NCBI RefSeq assembly: GCF_002414005.1
Contig: NZ_DHYG01000064.1
Coordinates: 1-41,846, forward strand
Source: Psychrobacter sp. UBA5136
GTDB taxonomy: Bacteria; Pseudomonadota; Gammaproteobacteria; Pseudomonadales; Moraxellaceae
Direction: 5' to 3'
Length of the DNA stretch: 41,846 nt
Below are positions 8,047 through 15,975 of the stretch, piece after piece. The notes below the pieces were generated by a model, which did no database searches, was not told where the DNA came from, and was given only the letters and a program-made list of their open reading frames with translations. The translations under genes were made by a program, and so were the position numbers. The first letter of the stretch is position 1. The number at the start of each line of letters is the position of its first letter.

Positions 8047-9111
8047 GTGAAACGACCTGTATTCAAATCCGCCAGCTTAATCAGTGCCATATTATTGACG
8101 ACCACGGCTTGTGCGCAGCCAAGCGCCACTGATGGGGGCAATAAAAAATTAACCCAAGCAGCCCCAAGCGTGCAAGCTGCTAGCACCGTTAATAAATCTA
8201 TCGACAGCCGCTTGCGCGAGCTGCTAACGCAAGCAGGTATTAAAACGCAAATCACTTCTATCGCGCCCTCTAAACTGCCAAATATGTATCAAGTCAGCCT
8301 AGCTGGACAGCCGCCGCTGCATATCACCGCAGATGGTAAATATGTCATCCAAGGCGAGCTACAAAAGAACCCAAGCAAGCGCGTCGTCACCAAAACGCCC
8401 GCGCGCAGCAGCAGCTTGCAAGTCGGCAAACCTATTAGTGCTAGCCTAAAATCTGACCTATTGGCAAATATGAGTGCGCTTAAAAACATGAGTGCCAAAA
8501 CGCCATTTTTTTACACCGCCGTGCCGGGAGTGATTTGGGGTGCGACGCTAGAAGGTGTACCATTTCTACTATCAGACGATGGACAATATATCACCGATGG
8601 TGAGATATCAGTGATTGAAAACGGTCAGTTTATCGGGCTTGATAGCAACTTTGAGCGCCTTAAAAATCAGTCGGTATTTGCCACTTTGGACGACAGCCAA
8701 CTGATTACTTATCCTGCCACCAGCCCTGAGAAAGCGGTTATTTATGTCGCTAATGATGTCAATTGTCCTTATTGTCGCCGTCTCCATCAGCAGCTACCCA
8801 TGCTCAATGCTAAAGGCGTGACGGTAAAAACCATCGGTTATCCAATCTATGAAAAGTCGCCTGAGCAAATGCGCGCTATCTGGTGTCAGGGTAGTGAGGA
8901 CAGCCGCCGCACAGCTTTTGATAAAGCAATGCTACAAGGTAAAATGACGCCTGCACCAGCAAGCTGTACGGCCGATTATGTAACGCCTAACCGTGAAAAA
9001 TCAGCAGGGCTTGCGGTCATGGCAACGCCAGCTATTTACCGCGAAGATGGCGTCCTTTACCAAGCAAGCTTTGAGAGCCCAGAGTTTTTAGAATTTTTGG
9101 GCGTAGATTAG
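8047..9111 (+). CDS. DsbC-like thioredoxin-fold lipoprotein, duplicated N-domain
   Basis: Predicted periplasmic, lipid-anchored disulfide isomerase or thiol-disulfide protein. A GTG start with AGGA about ten bases upstream gives 354 residues. Residues 1-22 form a lipoprotein signal (Cys22 in TTTAC). The C-terminal thioredoxin domain has the active site CPYC (240-243), the cis-proline motif MATPAIY and the DsbC-type second disulfide pair (IWCQG and PASCTADY). Ahead of it are two segments that each look like the DsbC N-terminal dimerisation domain: about 55-106 (LPNMYQVSLAGQPP then ITADGKYVIQGEL) and about 137-195 (VPGVIWGATLEGVPF then LSDDGQYITDGEI). E. coli DsbC has one and is about 216 residues mature. 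Two copies would suit a monomeric pseudo-dimer or altered assembly. The gene stands alone and is convergent with the DUF2939-like gene. Confidence 0.85.
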   Translation: MKRPVFKSASLISAILLTTTACAQPSATDGGNKKLTQAAPSVQAASTVNKSIDSRLRELLTQAGIKTQITSIAPSKLPNMYQVSLAGQPPLHITADGKYVIQGELQKNPSKRVVTKTPARSSSLQVGKPISASLKSDLLANMSALKNMSAKTPFFYTAVPGVIWGATLEGVPFLLSDDGQYITDGEISVIENGQFIGLDSNFERLKNQSVFATLDDSQLITYPATSPEKAVIYVANDVNCPYCRRLHQQLPMLNAKGVTVKTIGYPIYEKSPEQMRAIWCQGSEDSRRTAFDKAMLQGKMTPAPASCTADYVTPNREKSAGLAVMATPAIYREDGVLYQASFESPEFLEFLGVD

Positions 9112-9162
9112 TGGTTATAAATTTATGATATGAAATTTTGAGTCAAACAGTTTATAAAAGAC

Positions 9163-9196
9163 CGCTCGATAAACATAATTTATCGGGCGATTTTTT
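9163..9196. terminator. Terminator between convergent DsbC-like and DUF2939-like genes
   Basis: CGCTCGATAAA (9163-9173) and TTTATCGGGCG (9179-9189) form an 11-bp stem with one G-U pair and a 5-base loop, followed by ATTTTTTATT on the plus strand. It serves the DsbC-like gene and may also act on the minus strand. Confidence 0.8.
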
Positions 9197-9239
9197 ATTG
9201 CGCTTAGCCTTGATTTTAGTAAATATATTTTAGCAACAA

Positions 9240-9893
9240 TTATTGCGGCAAAACGATATCAACGATTTTCCAATTTATCAAACCTTCGCGCTGCATCTCG
9301 ATAGTCAGCGGATAACCTTTCACTTGACCGCTAATGGTAAAGCAGTTGATACCGCAATAGCTGAGTGTTGGCTTGTCACTATCCGTACCTTGCGCCGCTT
9401 GTTGCTCAAGCTCGGCCGCTTGCTTTTGCATGATTTGCTGCATTTGGTTTTTGACCACGGCATTGACGTCGCCGCGCTGAATGATTAGATTTTGAATCAG
9501 GTTTTTAAGATCGACCTGATTACTAGCAATCGCCCATGCCGCCGCAAGCTCTTTGGTCGCAGTATTGGCTTGACCTTGGGTGTTAATCAGTTTTTCAATA
9601 TTTTGCGGAGTGATAGCGCCATCGACCGCTTGGATAATAAAGCCGTTGGCCGCTTCGGTTAATGGCGCGCCGCCAAGTTCGGCGACCAATGGGTATTTGG
9701 TCACGGTCACTGCAAACTGACTGGTCAGCTGATTTTGGATACTGGGACGCACTTGCTCATAATCAATAGCCGCCGCGATAGCCGCGCCATCTTTGGCATC
9801 ATAGGCATTTTTAAGCTGATAAGCGCTGTAGTAAGGCGAGCCTGCATAGATAGCGACGGCAATGACAATCAATAAAACAATCAGCTTTTTCAT
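9240..9893 (-). CDS. DUF2939-like envelope protein
   Basis: A 217-residue protein of unknown function. Residues 1-18 are a single hydrophobic segment after KK, either an uncleaved anchor or a signal peptide. The next part, YYSAYQLKNAYDAKDGAAIAAAIDYEQVRPSIQNQL, matches the DUF2939 pattern (short helix, a 'length of stay' loop and VRxSLK/Q-like strand). The middle is alanine/glutamine-rich and helical (MQQIMQKQAAELEQQAAQG, about 155-173). Two cysteines (YCGINCF) sit close together near the C-terminus, possibly a disulfide in the periplasm. AAGGT precedes the ATG by about nine bases. Confidence 0.7.
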   Translation of the reverse strand: MKKLIVLLIVIAVAIYAGSPYYSAYQLKNAYDAKDGAAIAAAIDYEQVRPSIQNQLTSQFAVTVTKYPLVAELGGAPLTEAANGFIIQAVDGAITPQNIEKLINTQGQANTATKELAAAWAIASNQVDLKNLIQNLIIQRGDVNAVVKNQMQQIMQKQAAELEQQAAQGTDSDKPTLSYCGINCFTISGQVKGYPLTIEMQREGLINWKIVDIVLPQ

Positions 9894-10092
9894 AATAATA
9901 CGACCTTATCGCAGACCTAGTGGCTAAAAAGTGGCTAAAAAACTAAAAACAGTGTTTAAATACACATCAATACGGCGCTAAATATTAGCATGGCTCAACC
10001 TTACAAAGGTATGGAAACCTTTGTGAAATTCTTAATAAATTCTTTTTTAAGGGATTTAAAACTCCTTAATTTATAATTTAGACGCCTCAGTG

Positions 10093-10123
10093 CTTGATAA
10101 ATCCCTCCGTCATCTCCATAAAT
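10093..10123 (+). promoter_or_regulatory. Candidate sigma-32 (RpoH) promoter upstream of dnaJ
   Basis: CTTGATA (10093-10099), 14 bases, then CTCCATAAA (10114-10122) resembles the RpoH consensus CTTGAAA-N(11-16)-CCCCATNT. Placement ahead of dnaJ, a classic heat-shock gene, makes it plausible. The implied leader is long. Confidence 0.4.
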
Positions 10124-10228
10124 AGCGCAAACTTTTAATAATTGATTTGGCTAAGCAGCATCCCGCCGTATTCGCTTGTAAGATTCATAAATTGTCCTCT
10201 TTTTACGCGTTATCCGCACCATCCGCAC

Positions 10229-10244
10229 TGTTTCATGTGAAACC
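10229..10244. other. Degenerate parS-like site 2 (upstream of dnaJ)
   Basis: TGTTTCATGTGAAACC matches 14 of 16 positions of TGTTTCACGTGAAACA, with a change in the central CACGTG. It is intergenic, about 90 bases before dnaJ. It may be a weak ParB site or a decayed one. Confidence 0.45.
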
Positions 10245-10336
10245 TTTAAGTGTGGGTGCGGGCAGTATAAAGGGTGTGATTGATTCGGGTTGATGAATCG
10301 GCCGACCGGTGGACTGTGAAGACGATAGGAGAGCCC

Positions 10337-11464
10337 ATGAGTAAGCGCGATTTTTATGAAGTATTGGGGGTCAGTAAAACCGCTGACAGTAAAGAAATTA
10401 AGCGAGCCTACCGCAAGCTAGCCATGAAATACCATCCTGACCGCAATTCTGATGATCCTGATGCTGAAGATAAATTTAAAGAAGCGTCGATGGCTTATGA
10501 AGTATTGAGTGATGAAGAAAAGCGCTCAGCTTATGATCGCATGGGGCATGCAGCGTTTGAAAACGGCATGGGCGGTGGCGGCTTCGGCGGCGGTGGCAAC
10601 TTCCAAGATATCTTTGGCGACATTTTTGGCAACTTTGGTGACATCTTTGGTCAATCACGTGGCGGCGGTGGACGCTCACGCCGCGGTTCAGACTTACGTT
10701 ATGTGATTGAGCTGACCCTAGAAGAAGCGGTGCGCGGCTGCAAAAAAGAAATCAGCTTTACCGCGCCTGCGCCGTGCGATACCTGTGATGGTAAAGGTGC
10801 GAAAGACGCTTCTGATGTTGTTACTTGTCAGATGTGTCACGGCCAAGGCCAAGTACGGATGCAGCAAGGCTTTTTTGCCGTGCAGCAGACTTGCCCGCAG
10901 TGTGGCGGCTCCGGTAAACAGATTAAAAACCCTTGTTCTGACTGTCATGGCAGCGGCGTCAAAGACAAATCGCGCACGCTTGAGGTTTCTATCCCAGCGG
11001 GTGTTGACGATGGTGACCGTGTACGCCTAGCAGGCGAAGGCGAAGCAGGCGGCGCAGGCGTGCAAAACGGCGATTTATACGTCGAAGTACGCGTGAAGCC
11101 GCATGACGTCTTTACCCGTCAAGGTGCCGATCTTTATATGGATGTGCCCGTGAGTATTACCGATGCGGCACTTGGTAAAGAAGTTGAAATCCCAACCCTA
11201 GATGGCAAAGTTAAAATCAAGGTTGCTGAAGGCACGCAAAGTGGTAAATTATTGCGTGTACGCGGCAAAGGTGTGACGCCAGTACGCACGACGATGAAAG
11301 GCGATTTGATTTGCCGCGTGGTGATTGAGACGCCAGTGAATCTGACGCGCGAGCAAAAAGACTTGTTACGTCAATTCCAAGATACCTTGGACGGCGATAG
11401 TAAGCATCAGCAGTCGCCACATAAAAGATCTTTCTTTAAAAAGATTGGCGACTTATTTGATTGA
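10337..11464 (+). CDS. dnaJ: Chaperone DnaJ (Hsp40)
   Basis: Co-chaperone that delivers unfolded clients to DnaK and stimulates its ATPase; cytoplasmic. The 375 residues show the full type I layout: J domain with HPD at 33-35, a Gly/Phe-rich linker (about 75-125, with repeated GGG and DIFG units), four zinc-binding CxxCxGxG repeats (CDTCDGKG, CQMCHGQG, CPQCGGSG, CSDCHGSG), then the C-terminal client-binding domains. The ATG at 10337 is chosen because GATAGGAG lies just upstream and it gives the canonical MSKRDFYEVLGV start; an in-frame ATG 19 codons earlier has no support. dnaK and grpE are not in the window. dapB follows, separated by a terminator, so the two are probably separate units. Confidence 0.97.
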   Translation: MSKRDFYEVLGVSKTADSKEIKRAYRKLAMKYHPDRNSDDPDAEDKFKEASMAYEVLSDEEKRSAYDRMGHAAFENGMGGGGFGGGGNFQDIFGDIFGNFGDIFGQSRGGGGRSRRGSDLRYVIELTLEEAVRGCKKEISFTAPAPCDTCDGKGAKDASDVVTCQMCHGQGQVRMQQGFFAVQQTCPQCGGSGKQIKNPCSDCHGSGVKDKSRTLEVSIPAGVDDGDRVRLAGEGEAGGAGVQNGDLYVEVRVKPHDVFTRQGADLYMDVPVSITDAALGKEVEIPTLDGKVKIKVAEGTQSGKLLRVRGKGVTPVRTTMKGDLICRVVIETPVNLTREQKDLLRQFQDTLDGDSKHQQSPHKRSFFKKIGDLFD

Positions 11465-11492
11465 TAGCTAGCGCTACTGTTTAAGAAGTTTT

Positions 11493-11529
11493 AAGGTCTA
11501 TTGTTTCACGTGAAACGATAGGCCTTTTT
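11493..11529 (+). terminator. dnaJ terminator built around a parS-like palindrome
   Basis: Two 17-base arms (11493-11509 and 11510-11526) meet without a spacer at CAC|GTG and pair throughout with two G-U wobbles, then run into five T (11525-11529). Its centre is parS-like site 3. It lies about 30 bases after the dnaJ stop. Confidence 0.8.
11502..11517. other. parS: parS-like ParB-binding site 3 (in dnaJ terminator)
   Basis: TGTTTCACGTGAAACG matches TGTTTCACGTGAAACA at 15 of 16 positions. It is intergenic between dnaJ and dapB and coincides with the centre of the terminator hairpin. Confidence 0.8.
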
Positions 11530-11629
11530 GTTGATGCTATAAAAAACCATTTATCCATTATATTTGCTAAACTTAACCTCACAAATTTAACAACCAACCT
11601 ATCAAAAATAAAATATCTAGGGTAGCTAT

Positions 11630-12472
11630 ATGAGTCAGCAGTCAAAAAACAAAGAGCAAAAAAAAACCATTAACGTTGGCGTTATCGGTGCCGGCGGGCG
11701 TATGGGGCGTATGCTGATTGAAGCGGTGCAAGACAACGCACAAACCACGCTGAACGCCGCGATTGAACGTCAAGGCTCAAGCCTTGTCGGTGCCGATGCG
11801 GGCGAAGTTGCCGCGATTGGTCGTTTAGATGTGCAGATTGTCGATGATTTAACCGCCGTTATTAATGACATCGATGTATTAATTGATTTTAGCTTACCGG
11901 ATGCGACCGAACAAAATATGCAACTCTGTGCGGCAAGCAACGTTGCGATGGTGATAGGCACAACAGGTTTTAATGAGCAGCAAGAGCAAGTATTAAAAGC
12001 AGCAAGTAAGAAAATCGCTATCGTTTATGCAGGTAACTATTCAACGGGCGTTAATTTATCATTAAAATTGCTCGCTATGGCAGCAAAAGCTTTTGGTAAT
12101 GATGCTGATGTAGAAATCATCGAAGCCCATCATAAGCATAAAATCGACGCACCATCGGGTACGGCGTATATGATGGCAGAGGCGGTGGCAGAAGCGCGCG
12201 GACAGAACCTAAAAGATGTCGCCATTTATGGCCGCGAAGGACAAACGGGCGAGCGCGAAGCAGGGACGATTGGCATTCATGCGATACGCGGCGGTGAAAT
12301 TATCGGCGATCATACGGTGATGTTTATTGCCGACGGCGAAATGGTTGAAATTACCCACCGCGCTCGCGCGCGCATGACCTTTGCTGCTGGTGCCGTACGA
12401 GCGGCAACCTGGGTGATTGAGCAGCCAACGGGACAATATAATATGCAGGATGTTTTGGGCTTAAATGACTAA
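11630..12472 (+). CDS. dapB: 4-hydroxy-tetrahydrodipicolinate reductase
   Basis: Reduces 4-hydroxy-tetrahydrodipicolinate with NAD(P)H in the lysine/meso-diaminopimelate pathway, feeding peptidoglycan and lysine. The 280 residues include a short lysine-rich N-terminal extension (about 14 residues) before the Rossmann motif VGVIGAGGRMGRML. Other marks are the DVLIDFSLP strand, GTTGFNEQQ, NYSTGVNL, and the active-site region EIIEAHHKHKIDAPSGTA with the catalytic histidine and lysine. The C-terminal RAGEI-type segment appears as HAIRGGEIIGDHTVMF. AGGG lies upstream of the ATG. The product connects functionally to Mpl at 16354, which reuses DAP-containing peptides. Confidence 0.96.
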   Translation: MSQQSKNKEQKKTINVGVIGAGGRMGRMLIEAVQDNAQTTLNAAIERQGSSLVGADAGEVAAIGRLDVQIVDDLTAVINDIDVLIDFSLPDATEQNMQLCAASNVAMVIGTTGFNEQQEQVLKAASKKIAIVYAGNYSTGVNLSLKLLAMAAKAFGNDADVEIIEAHHKHKIDAPSGTAYMMAEAVAEARGQNLKDVAIYGREGQTGEREAGTIGIHAIRGGEIIGDHTVMFIADGEMVEITHRARARMTFAAGAVRAATWVIEQPTGQYNMQDVLGLND

Positions 12473-12573
12473 AGCTTAAAATGAAATTCTGAATAACGAT
12501 GATGTTTATTGGCTGCTTAAAGACTGCTAGTCATGGTTTAGAGGTTGGGTTAAATATCTATTAGGAGTCGCAT

Positions 12574-13482
12574 ATGAGGAAGTTTGGCAATTATCTAACA
12601 GCGATGTTTGGTTACGCCATCACGACTTTTAATAATGGAAATTTTGGGCACAAAAGATTTTTGCTGCTAACTCTGGCTATAATGCCAATAGTCGCCCAAG
12701 CCGCTACTTTTCAAACCTATGTCATCCATACTTATGGCGGTGAAGCACTACTACCAGCTGTCCGTCAGCAGCTAAACAGTAGCCGCGATGGCGGCACAGT
12801 GACGACTTATCAAGATAAGTTGGTGTTGCATACCACTGCTGCTAATTATCAGGCAGTACAGCAATTATTGGTACAAATTGACCGTCAGCCGCAGGCGTTA
12901 ACGGTTGCTGTGCGCGTTGGTAATAATACTGAGTTTCAAAGTAATATTCAGCAAGGTCAGGTTATTATCAGCAATCGCGGTATCCAAGGGTCAGGGTTGA
13001 TTAACCAGCGTAATAGCCAGCAGCAAGGCAACAATTTATATCAAGTACAAACACTATCAGGTAGCGCCGCCAGCATTAGCACAGGCACGCTTTACTCATT
13101 AAACCAAACCTATATTGCCAATAGCTATCCGACCTATAACCGTCCAGCGGGGCAGATTATTATTCAGCAGCAAGTATTACTGCCGACGACGCAAGGGATT
13201 GCGGTGACGCCAAGGCTACTGCCAAACGGACAGGTCGAAGTAGCGCTCACCCAAGTAGAAGAGCAGCTCGTGCGCGCTAATCCTTCTCATAATCGCTACC
13301 GCCAAGATAATAACAGTCGCATACAAGGGCAAAGATTAGATAGCACCATTATCGTGCCACGTGGGCAGTGGGTCACTATTGGACAAATATCACAAAACAA
13401 TCAAAGCCAAAACTCAGGTTATGGTAGTGATAGGACGCTAAATAGCAGCAATAGCGTACCGATTTCATTACTGGTACAGTAG
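12574..13482 (+). CDS. Orphan mini-secretin-like exported protein
   Basis: A 302-residue protein with secretin features but no secretion system nearby. The N-terminus is unusually long: a hydrophobic export segment LLLTLAIMPIVAQA ends near residue 43, where AQA is a plausible signal peptidase I site, after a 28-residue leader. Residues about 46-95 (VIHTYGGEALLPAVRQQL, then LVLHTTAANYQAVQQLLVQIDRQP) resemble the short N-terminal secretin/TonB domain. Residues about 125-290 resemble the secretin beta-core: VQTLSGSAASIS, GIAVTPRLLPNGQVEVAL and the closing STIIVPRGQWVTIGQI. Much of the rest is Gln/Asn/Ser-rich. The length is well under a functional secretin (400-700). TTAGGAG precedes the ATG. 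It may be an outer-membrane-associated protein without a channel role; function unknown. Confidence 0.65.
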   Translation: MRKFGNYLTAMFGYAITTFNNGNFGHKRFLLLTLAIMPIVAQAATFQTYVIHTYGGEALLPAVRQQLNSSRDGGTVTTYQDKLVLHTTAANYQAVQQLLVQIDRQPQALTVAVRVGNNTEFQSNIQQGQVIISNRGIQGSGLINQRNSQQQGNNLYQVQTLSGSAASISTGTLYSLNQTYIANSYPTYNRPAGQIIIQQQVLLPTTQGIAVTPRLLPNGQVEVALTQVEEQLVRANPSHNRYRQDNNSRIQGQRLDSTIIVPRGQWVTIGQISQNNQSQNSGYGSDRTLNSSNSVPISLLVQ

Positions 13483-13528
13483 CTGGTTTTTATTAACGCC
13501 ACATCACTGGATATATTAAAATAGACAT

Positions 13529-13568
13529 AAAAAAGCGCGGCACTGCTTGCACAGTACCGCGCTTTTTT
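13529..13568. terminator. Bidirectional terminator, mini-secretin / decarboxylase
   Basis: AAAAAAGCGCGG-CACTG (13529-13545) pairs with CAGT-ACCGCGCTTTTTT (13552-13568) with one mismatch and a 6-base loop. A and T tracts on both sides make it work for both convergent genes. Confidence 0.88.
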
Positions 13569-13590
13569 ATTGATATTGATTGTCTAAAAA

Positions 13591-14772
13591 TTAATCAATA
13601 TAAACCACGTCTAACGGCGGAAAACCATTAAACTCAATAGACGAATATGAATTGGTATAAGCGCCAGTGGTCAGCCAATAGATTTTATCGCCAATCTCAA
13701 GCTCTTCTGGCAACTGATAGCCCGCTTCTTCATACATGATATCGGTTGAATCGCAAGTTGGGCCTGCCAATACCACCGTACCTTCGCTTTTCGAAGTTTC
13801 CATCTTAGGCGTATAAACCGGATATTTGATTGCTTCACCCAACGTTTCAATTAATCCTTGGAATAAACCCACATCGGTATAGACCCAGCGCGTCAAATCC
13901 GTATCTGATTTACGAGAAATCAAAACCACGTCACTGACTAGTACGCCTGAACCCCCAACCAATGAGCGACCTGGCTCAAGGATGATTTCTGGCATTTCGT
14001 CTTCATTGTAGTCATCAGTCAAATAACTGGTGATCTCTTCTGCATAGACCTTTATGGGATTGACTTCGCTGATATAGTTCGCTGGAAAGCCGCCGCCCAA
14101 ATTAATCATTTGCAGCTTAATGCCTTCTTCATTTTTCATCCAGTCAAACATATATTTGACCTTGGCAAGTGCATCATCCCAAGCGGCCACGTCTTTTTGC
14201 TGACTGCCAACGTGGAAAGAGATGCCATAAGGCACCAAGCCCAACTCACGCGCCTGAACCAGCAGGTCAATTGCCATGTTTGGGTGGCAACCAAACTTAC
14301 GGGATAACGGCCATTCAGCGGTTTCTGACCCTTGTACCAAAATACGTACAAATACTTTTGAGCCGGGGGCATACTTAGCAATATTTTTTAAATCGGCTTC
14401 AGAGTCGGTTGCATACAAGTCGATACCTTTATCAAAAGCGTATTTCACGTGCTGCGCTTTTTTAATGGTATTGCCATAAGAGATACGTGATGGCTCAACG
14501 CCGCAATCAAGCACGCGGTCAAGCTCATAGATGGACGCACAATCAAAGTTTGAACCAAGCTCCGCAAGCAAATTAATGACTTCAACCGCAGGGCTTGCCT
14601 TCATTGCGTAATGAATTTTCGCCTTTGGAAAAAAACCAACCATTTCAGCATATTTTGCTTTAATACGGCTCAAGTCGACCAGCAAAAATGGCGTGTCGCG
14701 ACCTTCGGCAGCTTTGGTGAATTTCTGCCAACCGGCAGGGTCAAAATATTGGTCAATTTTGATCATGGTCAT
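13591..14772 (-). CDS. PLP-dependent fold-III ornithine/lysine-type decarboxylase
   Basis: Alanine-racemase-fold decarboxylase, most likely producing putrescine from ornithine (possibly cadaverine from lysine). The 393 residues include the PLP lysine in HYAMKASP (Lys58), FHVGSQ (186-191), LGGGFP (225-230), the phosphate-binding EPGRS (266-270) and the active-site cysteine/aspartate motif GPTCDSTD (Cys340, Asp341), which is typical of eukaryotic-type ODC and bacterial ODC/LDC. DAP decarboxylase (lysA) lacks this exact motif and ends differently, so ODC/LDC is favoured. AAAGG precedes the ATG. It lies 183 bases downstream of def on the same strand. Ornithine versus lysine preference cannot be decided by eye. 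Confidence 0.88.
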   Translation of the reverse strand: MTMIKIDQYFDPAGWQKFTKAAEGRDTPFLLVDLSRIKAKYAEMVGFFPKAKIHYAMKASPAVEVINLLAELGSNFDCASIYELDRVLDCGVEPSRISYGNTIKKAQHVKYAFDKGIDLYATDSEADLKNIAKYAPGSKVFVRILVQGSETAEWPLSRKFGCHPNMAIDLLVQARELGLVPYGISFHVGSQQKDVAAWDDALAKVKYMFDWMKNEEGIKLQMINLGGGFPANYISEVNPIKVYAEEITSYLTDDYNEDEMPEIILEPGRSLVGGSGVLVSDVVLISRKSDTDLTRWVYTDVGLFQGLIETLGEAIKYPVYTPKMETSKSEGTVVLAGPTCDSTDIMYEEAGYQLPEELEIGDKIYWLTTGAYTNSYSSIEFNGFPPLDVVYID

Positions 14773-14955
14773 GGTGAGAAACCTTTAATGAAGACACTAG
14801 ATGTCAGAGAATAAAAATATCAGAGCATAAAAGCCAGTTTATCAGTTATCATATTATTATCGTCTTATCATCGATCTTGTAATGGCGTATCAAGCCTAGC
14901 GATAATAATAAAATGATATGCAAATGGCTTAGGAATAAGTAAGTAAGTGAGTAAA

Positions 14956-15507
14956 TTAAGAATTGGTGGTTTGCGGCTGTTTATCCATTTGCTCGCTTTG
15001 TTTTTCGCGTATTTTAAGCACTTTACGCACCTTATCACGCGCCCGCGTCTGTTTAAGACGCGATAAATAATCGACGAAGATGACGCCGTTTAAATGATCC
15101 ATCTCATGTTGAATGCAAACGGCAAGTAAGCCCTCTACTTCTTCATCAATCTTATTACCATTTTCATCTAGGGCTTCGATACGTACTTTCGTCGGACGTT
15201 CAACCTTATCATAGACTTCTGGCACCGACAAACAGCCCTCTTCGTACGGCTGCTTTTCTTCGACCAATGGCGTCACTTTGGGGTTAATAAATACCCTTGG
15301 GCTGTTTTTATCTTCGGATAAATCCATGACGATAAGCTGGATATGACGATCGACTTGGCTTGCTGCCAAACCAATACCTTGCGCATCATACATCGTCTCA
15401 ATCATATCGGCGATTAAGGTTTTGATTTCAGCCGTCACTTCCTTGACAGGCTTGGCAATCGTGCGTAAGCGCGGGTCGGGATAACTTAAAATAGGGAGTA
15501 ACGCCAT
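14956..15507 (-). CDS. def: Peptide deformylase
   Basis: Fe2+-dependent hydrolase that removes the formyl group from the N-terminal methionine of new proteins. The 183 residues carry the three hallmark motifs: GIGLAASQ (44-51), EGCLSVP (90-96, metal ligand Cys92) and QHEMDHLNG (133-141, ligands His134 and His138, catalytic Glu135). I choose ATG 15507: GAGGTGAG sits at proper distance, whereas the GTG three codons upstream lies within that ribosome site. The C-terminus (about 150-183) is a charged helical tail rich in K/R/Q. fmt, the common partner, is not adjacent here. Confidence 0.96.
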   Translation of the reverse strand: MALLPILSYPDPRLRTIAKPVKEVTAEIKTLIADMIETMYDAQGIGLAASQVDRHIQLIVMDLSEDKNSPRVFINPKVTPLVEEKQPYEEGCLSVPEVYDKVERPTKVRIEALDENGNKIDEEVEGLLAVCIQHEMDHLNGVIFVDYLSRLKQTRARDKVRKVLKIREKQSEQMDKQPQTTNS

Positions 15508-15661
15508 AAGGCTCACCTCAACGATAAAGATAAAATAGGTCTGATATTATAAGATAAATGGGGACAAAAGTAATGCTTATCAATACCCGAAGGCCAATCT
15601 TGCCGCTGATAAATATCAGAAAAACCTAGCATTTATAAATTTTAAGAAAAATGGACGCAAT

Positions 15662-15692
15662 AAAAAAGGCCTTGCTTACACAAGACCTTTTT
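15662..15692 (-). terminator. Terminator of the YeaQ-type gene
   Basis: AAAAAGGCCTTG (15663-15674) and CAAGACCTTTTT (15681-15692) form a 12-bp stem with one mismatch and a 6-base loop. On the minus strand it ends in a six-T tract, about 30 bases after the small membrane protein gene. Confidence 0.82.
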
Positions 15693-15720
15693 AAAAAATA
15701 TTTTTTATAAAGAAAATAGA

Positions 15721-15975
15721 TTACACGCGGCGCTTATTCATGATCATCTCATAGATAAACAGTAAGATAATCGCACCAATCACTGAGAAGATAAGACCGG
15801 TAAAGCCGCCATCGGCATCGATACCGATTAAACCTGCGATAAAACCACCCAGCATCGCTCCAACGATACCCAATACAATGGTCATGATCCAGCCCATAGG
15901 GTCGTTACCCGGTTTAATAGCACGTGCCAATAAACCTGCGACCAAACCAACGATAATCATCCAAATAAAGCTCAT
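15721..15975 (-). CDS. GlsB/YeaQ/YmgE family small membrane protein
   Basis: An 84-residue, three-segment inner-membrane protein of the transglycosylase-associated (GlsB/YeaQ/YmgE) family, often stress-induced but of unknown mechanism. Hydrophobic stretches are about 3-20, 28-47 and 58-77. The pattern GLVAGLLARAIKPGNDPMGW followed by TIVLGIVGAMLGGFI is typical. AGGAG lies seven bases before the ATG. It has its own terminator, so it is probably a single-gene unit between mpl and def. Confidence 0.92.
   Translation of the reverse strand: MSFIWMIIVGLVAGLLARAIKPGNDPMGWIMTIVLGIVGAMLGGFIAGLIGIDADGGFTGLIFSVIGAIILLFIYEMIMNKRRV

Larger units (their letters stand above)
9894..10336 (+). other. dnaJ upstream region
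   Basis: About 440 bases between the divergent DUF2939-like gene and dnaJ. It holds a heat-shock-like promoter (10093-10123) and a degenerate parS-like site (10229-10244), listed separately. The leader to the dnaJ start would be roughly 200 bases. Confidence 0.6.

Noticed and set aside
10280..10336. Upstream in-frame ATG extending dnaJ by 19 codons
   Set aside because: No ribosome site; the canonical start at 10337 has GATAGGAG and gives the standard DnaJ N-terminus.
13361..13376. CCACGTGG-type E-box-like palindrome in the mini-secretin gene
   Set aside because: Lacks the outer TGTT/AACA arms of parS; likely ordinary coding sequence.
14443..14462. Further CACGTG-containing sequence in the decarboxylase gene (TATTTCACGTGCTGCG)
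   Set aside because: Only one half matches parS; the other arm is lost, so I do not count it.
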